Source: Micromonospora inyonensis (GTDB lineage: Bacteria > Actinomycetota > Actinomycetes > Mycobacteriales > Micromonosporaceae). From it: a DNA stretch of 64,000 nt. The notes beneath the pieces were generated by a model, which was not told the origin of the DNA, made no database searches, and was given only the letters and a program-made list of their open reading frames with translations. Shown in pieces: positions 34,545-42,964 of this stretch. Location: assembly GCF_900091415.1 (NCBI RefSeq), contig NZ_FMHU01000002.1, positions 2,294,001-2,358,000 of the forward strand, written 5' to 3'. The position numbers and the translations under genes were made by a program. Each line of letters starts with the position of its first letter. The first letter of the stretch is position 1.

Positions 34545-37067
34545 TCACCTGCCGGCACCCACGCCGCAAAGGCCGGCCCAGTCGAACGGACCGAGATCGG
34601 GATGCTCCGCCCGGATCTCCCGCTGCGCGTGCCGCAGGGCCGTGAGCACCGGTACACCCCGCCCCACCTGGTGGACGAGCCGCGCGCCGACGTGCGCCGA
34701 CGCCACGCTGCCGATCCGCCCGATGCCGGCGACCACCGTGTCGGCACCACCGAGCAGGGCACCCACGGCCAGACTCAACGGGTCGTAGCCGTACCGGCTC
34801 GACGCCGTGCCGCTCCAGCAGCCGTTCAGGACCACCAGCGGCGGCAGCCGTCGGGGGGCGAGGCCGTCCATCGTGACGCCGTCCGGCCCCAGCAGCGCGG
34901 CGGCACCGGGGCGGTCGCCGTGCCCCGAGACGTACAACAGCGCCGGATCCGCCACCTGGTCGACCGCCGACAGCCCGGCGACGTGGCGGTGGCCGCCGGG
35001 CCAGCCGTCGAGGGCGGCCGCCTCGACGCGGTGGCCGGGCAGGCCGTGGTCGAGCAGGCTCACCGCCGGGCCGGTCGGCGTCGCGCCGGGGCCGCAGGAC
35101 GGTCGGGTCAGCAGCAGCTCCAGCGTCCGCAGGCTCGGCGTCAGACTCACCTCGGCCACGTCGCAGAGGTACACGCCGTCGCGGAGCAACGCGGCATGCG
35201 GCAGGTGCCACATCCGCGGGTCCGGAGTGATCGCCACCGATCGCGGACGCTCCGGTGTCCCGGCCCAGACGGCGGGATCGGGCAGCAGGAACGCGCCGAG
35301 TTCCTCCCACGCCGCGCAGGGTACGCCACGGGGCGGCAGTTGGACCCCGGCGACCAGGCTGTCGAGCCGGTCCGCCAACGCCGCGGAGGCGGTACGCAGG
35401 GCCGCCCGCCACGCGCCGTACCGGGGTCTGGTCAGGACCGACGACCACCAGCCGTCCGGGCCGCGCCCCAGGTTGACGACCACCACGACGTCGGCCATCG
35501 TGTCCAGGACGGCCGGCGGCGGCAGGTGACCCGGCAGCGGTGGCAGCGACACGCGGTCGGGAGCCCGTCCGGAGCGGATCGCCCCGACGGCGAGCCGGGC
35601 CACCGCGAAGACCTGGTCGGCCAGCCCGGGATCGGCCGGCGGCGCGGCTATCCGGGACTCGGCCACGGTGCCCTCCGACCCGCCCGACCTGGTAGCGAGC
35701 AGCTGGTTCAACACGTCCGCGCGGCCCGTCTCGGCGACCCGCGCGGTGCTCTCCGGCTCGTCGAGGCCGGTGTGGGCCAGCACCGCCGCCTGGTACACCT
35801 CCTCCCGCTGGGCGTGCATCGCCCAGCGCACCCCCGGTTCGTGCAGCGAGTCGCGTTGCAGGTCGGCGGCGAGCAGCGCACCCCGCCCGGCGGCGTGCCG
35901 CAGCGACGGCGACAGCGCGTCGGTATCCGGCGTCCGGTGCAGGTCGTGGAGCGCGAGCATGGTCCGGTTGAGGTCCTGCCGTCCCGGACGTCCGGCCAGG
36001 TCGAGCACCACGGCCAGGTGCCCGGCCACGGTCGCCCCGTCGCCGCCCGAGGCGATGAGGTTGCGGGCGACGTGCCGGTGCCAGCGCAGCGCCTCCATCG
36101 TGTCGGCCCGCTCGTAGTACGGCCTCGCCTCCTCGAGGGTGGCCGCGACGGCGACCGTGTCCCCCAGGCTCTGGAGGACCTCGGCCCGCTCCAGCAGGAC
36201 CTGACCGAGCCGGTACGCGTCGCCGCGCGCCCGGAACCGGTCCGCCAGGTCGGCGGTGATACGCAGCGCCTCCCCGGGCCGCCCCAGCGCGCGCAGCGCC
36301 GCGACTTCGCGCACCCGCGTGTACAGGAGGTTGTTCTCGCTCACGCCTTCGAACGCCGCCGCGGCGCGCCGGTAGGCGGCGAGCGCCTCCTCCGGCCGCC
36401 CGAGGACGATCTCCAGACCACCCTCCCGGAGCGAGACCAGCCCTCGGGTGAACGGGTCGACGTCCCGGGTCTCGGCGAGTTCGCGGGCCTCGCGCAGGAG
36501 TTCCCGGGCGGTCACCAGCTCGCCCCGGATCCGCTGGACCGCCGCCGCCTGCAACAGGGCCCGCACGTGCCGCCCGACGACACCGGGCGCGTCGGCGTAC
36601 CGGTGGCACACCGCGAGGGCCCGCTCGCAGCAGGACAGCGCCTCGTCGTACCGGCGGGTCACCTCCCGCACGGCCGCCAGTTCCCGCCACGCCTGCGCGT
36701 GGAGCCAGGCGGTGTCGGCGCCCAGCGGTTCCCGCAGCAGGACGCGGTTCCACGCCTCGGCGGGGGTGAATCCCCCGCTCAGCCGGTGCCACTGGGCGAG
36801 GATGACGACCGCGTCGTGGAACCGTCCCCGGTCGCCCGCCCGCAGCGCCACCCGGCTCTCGGCCAGCAGGAGCCGGAGCGCCAGGGCGCGGTGCTGATCC
36901 CGCCAGGCCACCGCGGACTGCCGTTGGTAGAGATCGGACAGGGCTTCCCAGCCGCGCTCCGCGTACAGACGCTCGGCCGCGGCCCGGTGGGGATGGTCCG
37001 GCGGCAACGCGGCGGCGGGGTCGACGAGGTGGTCGAGAAGGGTCGACCGTGGTCCGGGACGACTCAT
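34545..37067 (-). CDS. TPR-repeat protein with C-terminal CHAT (caspase-like) protease domain
   Basis: 840 aa from ATG 37067. Residues about 60-430 are TPR-like helical pairs (AWRELAAVREVTRRYDEALS, LGRPEEALAAYRRAAAAF, ALGRPGEALRITADLAD and others). Residues about 480-840 form a CHAT domain, with the catalytic dyad visible as His716 in YVSGHGD and Cys750 in VLNGCWSG, and the downstream helix LSLAVGALLGGADTVVAG. CHAT proteases are caspase relatives (separase, Craspase TPR-CHAT) that are activated through the TPR module. No signal peptide is present. It is divergent from a glycosyltransferase gene with an unusual N-terminal domain, starts 43 nt apart, suggesting one functional unit. Confidence 0.85.
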   Translation of the reverse strand: MSRPGPRSTLLDHLVDPAAALPPDHPHRAAAERLYAERGWEALSDLYQRQSAVAWRDQHRALALRLLLAESRVALRAGDRGRFHDAVVILAQWHRLSGGFTPAEAWNRVLLREPLGADTAWLHAQAWRELAAVREVTRRYDEALSCCERALAVCHRYADAPGVVGRHVRALLQAAAVQRIRGELVTARELLREARELAETRDVDPFTRGLVSLREGGLEIVLGRPEEALAAYRRAAAAFEGVSENNLLYTRVREVAALRALGRPGEALRITADLADRFRARGDAYRLGQVLLERAEVLQSLGDTVAVAATLEEARPYYERADTMEALRWHRHVARNLIASGGDGATVAGHLAVVLDLAGRPGRQDLNRTMLALHDLHRTPDTDALSPSLRHAAGRGALLAADLQRDSLHEPGVRWAMHAQREEVYQAAVLAHTGLDEPESTARVAETGRADVLNQLLATRSGGSEGTVAESRIAAPPADPGLADQVFAVARLAVGAIRSGRAPDRVSLPPLPGHLPPPAVLDTMADVVVVVNLGRGPDGWWSSVLTRPRYGAWRAALRTASAALADRLDSLVAGVQLPPRGVPCAAWEELGAFLLPDPAVWAGTPERPRSVAITPDPRMWHLPHAALLRDGVYLCDVAEVSLTPSLRTLELLLTRPSCGPGATPTGPAVSLLDHGLPGHRVEAAALDGWPGGHRHVAGLSAVDQVADPALLYVSGHGDRPGAAALLGPDGVTMDGLAPRRLPPLVVLNGCWSGTASSRYGYDPLSLAVGALLGGADTVVAGIGRIGSVASAHVGARLVHQVGRGVPVLTALRHAQREIRAEHPDLGPFDWAGLCGVGAGR

Positions 37068-37109
37068 CGTGCCACCATCCCACCCCGTAATCGACTGTGG
37101 ACTGTCATC

Positions 37110-38747
37110 ATGGTGCCCATGACACACTCGGCTCCCGGGCAGGCGGTCGTCAAGTTCGTCGAGGACGTCGACGACGCGGCCCGGGCGCGGCTCACCGCCC
37201 GGCTGGAGCACCTGGGGCTGTCGGCGCGGACCGGGCTCGACCTGGGTGACCGGGGATCCCTGTGGGAACGGTTCAACCCGGTGGCGGTGGTCACCATCCT
37301 CGACGATCTCGCCGGCGTGGGCGCGGAGGTCGTCACCGGGGTGGCCCAGGCCGCACGGGACTGGTTGATCGCCACGGCCGTGCCGGGTTTCGTCGAGGTG
37401 GAACTGCGTTCCACCGACCGGGTGATCCGGGTCCGGGCGCGCGATCCCGAGGCGGCGACCCGAATGCTCACCACCGTCCTGCCCGACGCCCCCGCCGGGC
37501 CGCTGGGATGGACCGGCAACGGGTGGGCCCCGGAGCCGGAGCCGGCCGGCGGGCGGTCGCGCCGGGTGCTCGCGTTGGACACCCACTGGTTCTCCGTCAA
37601 GGGCGGGCTGAGCACGTTCAACCGTGCCCTGTGCGCCGCGCTCGCCCGGGCCGGCGCGGACGTCGTCTGCGTCGTGCTCCGGCCGTCCCCGGAGGAGGTC
37701 GCCCACGCCCGGGCGGCCGGAGTCACCCTGGTGGCCGCTCCCCCGGCGGCGGCCGACAGCGCCGAGCGGGACGCACTGCTCCGCCGGCCGCCACTGCCCG
37801 ACGGCTGGGAGCCGGACCTCGTGGTGGGGCACGGCCGGATCACCGGTGGACACGCCCGGATCCTGGTCGAGGACCACTTCCGCTCGGCTGCCCGCGCGCA
37901 CGTCGTGCACACCTGGTCGGACCACATCGAGTGGCAGCGTCGGGACCGTCCCGACGCCGGTGCCATCGCAGAACGGCGCTGGAAGGAGGACATCGAGCTG
38001 GCCCGTACCGCGACCCGCGCCTTCGGGGTGGGGCCGCTGCTGCACGGTCTCCTCGAACGGGACCTGTCCGCCTATCCCGACGTCGCCGCGCCCGGACGGA
38101 TCGACCCGGGCTTCGACCTCGACGACGGCACGCCCCGGATCCCGTCCCGCTGGCACCAGCGCCAGGTGATGCTCTCCGGGCGGCTCGACGACTGGCCGGT
38201 CAAGGGGCTCGACCTGGCGGCGCGCGCGGTGGGTGCGGCGGTGGAACTGCTCAGCCCGGGCGGCACCGAGCCGGAACTGCTGCTGCGCGGCGTGCCGCCG
38301 ACCGAACACGGGACGCTGCGGGAGATGGTCCTCGGGTGGGCGGGCCGCCCCGGCCTGCAGGTCACCCCCCGGGCCTACTCGACCGACACGGACGACGTCC
38401 GCGACGACCTGCGCCGGGCCAGTCTGGTGCTCATGCCCTCCCGGGCCGAGGGTTTCGGCCTGGTCGGACTCGAGGCCATCGTCGCCGGAACCCCGCTGCT
38501 GGTCAGCGCCAACAGTGGGCTGGGGAGGCTGCTGCAGGAGGTGCTGCCGCCGGAGGACGCGGCGCTGGCCGTACTGCCGATCGACGTCGACGAGTCGGTC
38601 GCCACGCGGGTCTGGGCCGCCCACACGGCCCGGGTCCTACGCGATCCGTCGGGTGCCTTCGCCGCGGCCGAGCGGATCCGCCGGACCCTGGCCGAGCGGG
38701 TCACCAGCGCGGACGCGGCGGCGGCCGTGCTGCGCACGCTGCCCTGA
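37110..38747 (+). CDS. Family-4-type glycosyltransferase with an extra N-terminal domain
   Basis: 545 aa from ATG 37110 (ATG 37119 also possible). Residues about 150-545 are GT4-like: VLALDTHWFSVKGGLSTFNR (N-terminal Rossmann loop), VVHTWSDHIEW, VMLSGRLDDWPVKGLDL, and the EX7E element in SRAEGFGLVGLEAI. Residues 1-135 are not part of a glycosyltransferase: a small alpha/beta region (VVKFVEDVDDAARARL, FVEVELRSTDRVIRVRARD, EAATRMLTTVLPD) reminiscent of the effector-associated constant components found in caspase-linked conflict systems. It diverges from the CHAT-TPR gene. I infer a partnership in which the protease or an unknown signal controls the transferase. Confidence 0.75.
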   Translation: MVPMTHSAPGQAVVKFVEDVDDAARARLTARLEHLGLSARTGLDLGDRGSLWERFNPVAVVTILDDLAGVGAEVVTGVAQAARDWLIATAVPGFVEVELRSTDRVIRVRARDPEAATRMLTTVLPDAPAGPLGWTGNGWAPEPEPAGGRSRRVLALDTHWFSVKGGLSTFNRALCAALARAGADVVCVVLRPSPEEVAHARAAGVTLVAAPPAAADSAERDALLRRPPLPDGWEPDLVVGHGRITGGHARILVEDHFRSAARAHVVHTWSDHIEWQRRDRPDAGAIAERRWKEDIELARTATRAFGVGPLLHGLLERDLSAYPDVAAPGRIDPGFDLDDGTPRIPSRWHQRQVMLSGRLDDWPVKGLDLAARAVGAAVELLSPGGTEPELLLRGVPPTEHGTLREMVLGWAGRPGLQVTPRAYSTDTDDVRDDLRRASLVLMPSRAEGFGLVGLEAIVAGTPLLVSANSGLGRLLQEVLPPEDAALAVLPIDVDESVATRVWAAHTARVLRDPSGAFAAAERIRRTLAERVTSADAAAAVLRTLP

Positions 38748-38857
38748 CGCCTCGCCGGCAGCCCCGGCCGGACAGGGCCGGGCCCGACGCGCCCACGACA
38801 AAGGTCCGTGTCCATCTGTCCGATGACGCACCTGCCGGCCCGGGAAGCACGTCCGGT

Positions 38858-38987
38858 ATGACCGCGTCCCGACCCGGGGAAGCCTCCCGCGGCACGCCCT
38901 TGTCCTACTGGCAGGTGGTGACCGGACGAAACGTTCCGCAACTGCTCCTGGCAGCGTCGCTCTCCCGACTCGCGGGAAACATGCTGC
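38858..38987 (+). pseudogene. MFS transporter, N-terminal stub
   Basis: From ATG 38858: a polar start, then PLSYWQVVTGRNVPQLLLAA and SLSRLAGNML, the usual entry of an actinomycete MFS permease into its first membrane helix. At about 38988 the sequence becomes the minus-strand TnpB remnant. A possible later piece (hydrophobic LGAFFLTLPGFLVSAVA, about 39505-39570) lies beyond the insertion. Confidence 0.5.
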
Positions 38988-39402
38988 TCTGCTCGTCCGT
39001 CTTCGCCAGTGTGATCTGCCCGTCGCGGAACGAGAACCCTGACGTGGTGAACGTGGCTGACGCCTTCGACGTGCGCTTGGACGTGAACGTCGGATACGTC
39101 GCCCGCTTCGCCCAGAAGTTCACGTACGCCTGCTGAAGGTGCTGCAACGACTGCTGAAGTGCCACGTTCGACACCTCGTACAGCCAAGCCGTGTCGGGCT
39201 CGTTCTTCCATACGGTGAGCATCCGGCAGGTTTCGGCGAACGTGACCCGCCGCTGTTCCTGTGTCCAGGCGCGGGACCGCTCGGCCAGCGCCCGGTTGTA
39301 GACGTAGCGCACGCAGCCGAACGTCCGGTTCAGCAGCTCCCGCTGCTGGTCGGTGGGGTAGAAGCGGAACCTGTACGCCCGCTTCACCACTCGGCTCGAC
39401 AT
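38988..39402 (-). pseudogene. tnpB: TnpB (OrfB) RNA-guided nuclease ancestor-type protein, N-terminal third
   Basis: 138 recognisable residues from ATG 39402: KRAYRFRFYPTDQQRELL, FGCVRYVYNRAL, LYEVSNVALQQSLQHLQQA, FWAKRATYPTFTSKR, FSFRDGQITLAKTDE. These are the OrfB N-terminal helix-turn-helix and start of the beta-barrel region. The RuvC motifs and the zinc finger are absent. After residue 138 the frame continues by chance to 38905 in DNA belonging to the MFS stub. Confidence 0.75.
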
Positions 39403-39475
39403 ACTGAAACACTAGCACACTACCGTTTCAGTTGGATGCGCTAACCCCACGGCTGAAGCCGGGGGCTTGCGCGCT
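38988..39475 (-). mobile_element. IS200/IS605-type element remnant (TnpB only, 3' part lost)
   Basis: The fragment begins with a subterminal hairpin (CCCACGGCT/AGCCGGGGG, 39446-39465), as at ends of IS605-group elements, and contains the first 138 codons of a TnpB. The other end, including the nuclease domain and the omega-RNA region, is gone. It interrupts an MFS gene remnant. No tnpA is present. Confidence 0.65.
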
Positions 39476-39575
39476 ACGCACTTCGGTCATCGCCGAGTTC
39501 GGTTCCGCCTCGATCGCCGGCCTCGGCGCGTTCTTCCTGACCCTGCCCGGTTTCCTGGTGAGCGCGGTCGCAGAC

Positions 39576-39681
39576 TGTCGACGAGCACGCCGTCGAGGTC
39601 GAGCACGACCGCACGGACCCCGCCGGGCACGAGCGGCCCGCCCGCCGGGCCGGCTCCCACCGGGCCTGCGGAACCGGACAC
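39576..39681 (-). pseudogene. HAD-family hydrolase, first 35 codons
   Basis: From GTG 39681 (with a GGAGGAGG site) the frame runs through a Gly/Pro linker to VRAVVLDLDGVLVDSL, the DxDG nucleophile motif of HAD phosphatases, and breaks right after it at about 39576, where it meets the MFS-like hydrophobic fragment of the opposite strand. Confidence 0.55.
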
Positions 39682-39883
39682 GGGTGCCACCTCCTCCACC
39701 ACCACCGTCGTACGACACGCCCGGACCGATAGGGGTGGCCGACCCCCGTGCGGCCCGACTACGGTCGCAGGCGTCCGGCCGGACGCGTAGGGGCGTCCCG
39801 GCCGCCCATCGACCGTACCGGGGCCCGCGCCCCCGCCGGCCGGCGTCACGCCGCCGGGTGGTCCGCGCAGAAGGAGCGCCGTC

Positions 39884-41290
39884 GTGCCGCTGCTGAGCTG
39901 GCTGTCCGAGTCCACCGACGAGCGGCCGGACGCGATCCGGGTCGACGACCGGTCGGTGTCCTGGGTGGAGTTGCGCCGGACGGCCGCAGCGGTCGCCGAC
40001 GACCTGCGCGGTGTCCGGCGGGTGGCGGTGACGGCCACCTCGGGCCTGGAGACCGTGGTCGCGGTCGTGGGCGGGTTGCTGGCCGGCGCGGCCGTGGTGC
40101 CGGTGCCACCGGACGCCGGGCCGCGCGAGCGCGACCACATCCTGCGGGACTCGGGAGCCGAGGTCCTGCTCGGTCCCGCCGGCGCCGAGCCGACGGACCC
40201 CTCCGGTCCACCGGTCGTACCGGTCGATCTCGACCGGCGGTCGGACACCCACCATCCGGAGCCGGCGCCGGAGGCCACCGCGCTGATCCTCTACACCAGT
40301 GGCACCACGGGCGCACCCAAGGGCGTGGTGCTCTCCCGGCGGGCGGTCGCCGCCTGCCTCGACGGCCTCGCCGACGCCTGGTCCTGGACGCCGGACGACC
40401 GGCTGGTGCACGGCCTGCCCCTGTTCCACGTCCACGGTCTCGTCCTCGGTGTGCTGGGCCCGCTCCGGCTGGGCAGCCGGTTGCACCACGTCGGCCGGCC
40501 CCGCCCGGAGCGGTACGCGGGCGCGGCCGGCACGCTCTACTTCGGCGTACCCACGATCTGGTCGCGGATCGCCGCGGACCCGGCCGTGGCCCGGGCGCTT
40601 CGCCCGGCGCGGCTGCTGGTGTCCGGGAGTGCCGCGCTGCCGGAGACCGTCTTCGGCGGCCTCGCCGCGCTGACCGGTCACCGGGTCGTCGAGCGGTACG
40701 GCATGACCGAGACCCTGATCACGGTCAGCGCCCGGGCGGACGGGCCGTGTCGGGCGGGCACGGTGGGTCTGCCGCTGCCCGGCGTGCAGACCCGCGTAAT
40801 GGACGAGCGGGGCGACGCCGTACCCACCGACGGGGTCGCCATGGGCGAACTCCAGGTCCGGGGGGCCACCCTCTTCGACGGGTACCTGCACCGGCCGGAC
40901 GCCGACGCGGCGAGCCGGACGCCGGACGGCTGGTTCCGCACCGGCGACGTGGCCACCATCGGTCCGGACGGCTGGCACCGGATCGTCGGCCGGGCCGCCA
41001 CCGACCTGATCAAGAGCGGTGGCTACCGGATCGGCGCGGGTGAGGTCGAGGACGCGTTGCTGGCCCACCCCGGCGTCCGCGAGGCCGCGGTGGTGGGGCT
41101 CCCGCACCCGGACCTGGGGCAGCAGGTGACCGCCTTCGTGGTGGGCGACGGCGTACGGGAGACCGAGCTGATCGAGTTCGTCGCCCGGCACCTGTCGGTG
41201 CACAAGCGGCCCCGGCAGGTACGGCTGGTCGACGACCTCCCCCGTAACGCGATGGGCAAGGTGCAGAAGAAGCTGCTTCCCGACGTCTGA
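39884..41290 (+). CDS. matB: Malonyl-CoA synthetase (MatB-like acyl-AMP ligase)
   Basis: 468 aa from GTG 39884 with AAGGAG 7 nt before. The size and order of motifs match actinomycete MatB: LILYTSGTTGAPKG (P-loop), HGLPLFHVHGLVLG, VERYGMTETL, WFRTGDVA, VGRAATDLIKSGGYRIGAGE (hinge and A8) and LPRNAMGKVQKK with the A10 lysine. MatB makes malonyl- or methylmalonyl-CoA from the free acids, ATP and CoA, supplying polyketide extender units. Neighbours are a phosphopantetheinyl transferase and a broken MatB paralogue, so this looks like part of a former polyketide precursor island. Confidence 0.85.
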   Translation: MPLLSWLSESTDERPDAIRVDDRSVSWVELRRTAAAVADDLRGVRRVAVTATSGLETVVAVVGGLLAGAAVVPVPPDAGPRERDHILRDSGAEVLLGPAGAEPTDPSGPPVVPVDLDRRSDTHHPEPAPEATALILYTSGTTGAPKGVVLSRRAVAACLDGLADAWSWTPDDRLVHGLPLFHVHGLVLGVLGPLRLGSRLHHVGRPRPERYAGAAGTLYFGVPTIWSRIAADPAVARALRPARLLVSGSAALPETVFGGLAALTGHRVVERYGMTETLITVSARADGPCRAGTVGLPLPGVQTRVMDERGDAVPTDGVAMGELQVRGATLFDGYLHRPDADAASRTPDGWFRTGDVATIGPDGWHRIVGRAATDLIKSGGYRIGAGEVEDALLAHPGVREAAVVGLPHPDLGQQVTAFVVGDGVRETELIEFVARHLSVHKRPRQVRLVDDLPRNAMGKVQKKLLPDV

Positions 41291-41312
41291 CGCCCGCCGC
41301 GGGTGGCGGGCG
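41291..41312. terminator. Hairpin between matB and the convergent PPTase gene
   Basis: CGCCCGCC and GGCGGGCG (8 bp, 6-nt loop) start directly after the matB stop codon. Confidence 0.55.
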
Positions 41313-41319
41313 CATGCCG

Positions 41320-41987
41320 TCAGGCGGTCGGCGGCAGGGTTACGGCGGTGAGGATCAGTCCGTCGTCGACGAGGAACCGGCCGGGGAAGGTGGTCACCTC
41401 CGTGCCACCCAGTACCGGCCCGGGCACGAGCAGCCGGGCGGCGAACGTCCCGTCCGGATCGACGACGATGTCGGCCTCCGAGAAGTCCAGCCATCGGCCG
41501 GTCAGCGGAAACCACGCCTTGTAGACCGACTCCTTGGCGCTGAACAGCAGGCGGTCCCAGCACACCGTCGGATCGGTGGCGCGCAGCGCGGCCGTACGGG
41601 TCCGCTCGGCGGGCAGGGCGATCGCCTCGAGCACCCCGTCGGGCAGCGCCGCGTGTGGTTCGGCGTCCACCCCGACGGAGGCGACCGACGCCGCGGGGGC
41701 GAGGGCCGCACCCCGGTAGCCGTCGCAGTGGGTCATGCTGCCGACGACGCCGGTCGGCCAGATGGGCGCGCCCCGCGTACCGGAGAGGACCGGGGCCGGG
41801 GGATGCCCAGCCGGGCCATCGCGCGGCGGGCGCAGTCCCGCACCGTGGTGAACTCCCGGCGGCGTTTCTCCACCGCGTTCGCGACCAACGGTTCCTCGTC
41901 GGGGTGGAGCGTCAGGTCGGTCGGGTCGGTGAAGGACTCGACCACCACGACGGCCGGGGGCAGGATCCGCTCGATCACACCCGGCAT
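41320..41987 (-). pseudogene. 4'-phosphopantetheinyl transferase (EntD/Sfp type) with one frameshift
   Basis: Two frames form one about 222-residue PPTase. The first (ATG 41987) has FTDPTDLTLHPDEEPLVANA and RRREFTTVRDCARRAMARLG. After a shift near 41805 the second continues GTRGAPIWPTGVVGSMTHCD, VGVDAEPH (first Mg2+ motif) and FSAKESVYKAW (KESxxKA catalytic motif). One extra C in the run at about 41801-41806 would restore GIPPAPVLSG. All catalytic motifs are intact, so a sequencing error is quite possible. The enzyme would activate carrier proteins such as those at 5.7-8.9 kb. Confidence 0.8.
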
Positions 41988-41988
41988 G

Positions 41989-42842
41989 CTAGGCGCCGCG
42001 TCGTCCCGCGCCGACCCCGGAAGCGTCGCCCGCGACCCGCCGGTAGGGGTCGGCTACGGGTGGCCGTCGGGGTGGTCCGTCCGCCGCCACGACGTACGCG
42101 ACGATCATCTCGCCGAGGGCGCGGCGCGGCGCGCCCACCACGGCGACATCGTGGACCCCCGGGTGGGTGAGCAGGACCTCCTCGACCTGCCGGGCGGGTA
42201 CCGCCTGGTTACGGCAGTGCACCACGTCGGCCCGCCGCCGACCGAGGATCCGGTGGCAGCCGTCCGGGGCGACGGTGGCCAGGTCTCCGGTGGCGTGCCA
42301 CCCGTCGCCGGGGGTCACCTGGTCCGGTTGGCCGACGTACCCGCTGAACAGCGTCGGCCCGCGGATGCTCAGTTCGCCGACGGACTCGCCGTCGGCGGGC
42401 ACCGGCCGACCGTCCCCACCGAGCAGGCGGGTCTGCACGCGGGCAGGGCGATCCCGGCGGTGCCGGGGGTACCGCGCGCGTCGGCGCGGCCGGTCACCGC
42501 GATGAGGGTCTCCGTGGTGCCGTAGCCCTGGATGAGGGAGTGCGAGGTGAGCAACCGGATCCGCTCGTTGACCGCCGGTGCGAGCGGCGCGTCGCCGGAG
42601 ACCAGGATCCGCGCCCCGGACACCGGCACCAGCGGTACGCCCGCCTGGAGGGCTTGCACCATGCCGACCATCGCCTCGATGCTCGGCGCGGCCTCGACCG
42701 CCACCGCGCGGGCGCCCCGGATCCGGTCGGCGACGGCGTTGGCGCAGCCCTGGAGAGCCTCGCTGGAAAGGGTCCTGCCGGCGACCCGGAGCGCGTCGGC
42801 CCGGTCGACGCCGGACCCGCGCAGTGCCGGCAGCAGAGTCAT
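41989..42842 (-). pseudogene. MatB-like acyl-AMP ligase, internally deleted and frameshifted
   Basis: From ATG 42842: AGRTLSSEALQGCANAVAD, VAVEAAPSIEAMVGMVQALQ and VPLVPVSG, then in the same frame ARILVSGDAPLAPAVNERI, IQGYGTTETLIAVTGRADAR. About 110 residues including the P-loop SGTTGxPKG are missing between them. Near 42437 one base is lost, after which VQTRLLGGDGRPVPADGESV, GWHATGDLATVAPDG and QVEEVLLTHPGVHDVAVVG continue in another frame. The A10 lysine region is also lost. Its order of motifs parallels matB at 39884-41290. Confidence 0.7.
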
Positions 42843-42964
42843 CCGAGTTAACCCCTGTCGGCGGCGTTGACGAGTCTCGGCATTGGCTGGGGCATCGCGC
42901 CGGGGAACCCTTCGTACTCTGGGTGTGCGGGGGCCTCGGTGTCCGGTCGTCTCCCAATCGGAGA

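Noticed and set aside
34137..37109. Long plus-strand open extension upstream of the GT4 start, opposite the CHAT gene
   Set aside because: Only the part from 37110 resembles a glycosyltransferase protein. The extension is antisense to a well-supported CHAT-TPR gene and has no homology.
34545..38624. Minus-strand frame extending the CHAT gene to about 1359 codons
   Set aside because: Upstream of 37067 it runs antisense to the GT4 gene and the sequence is not TPR-like. The ATG at 37067 fits the first helix.
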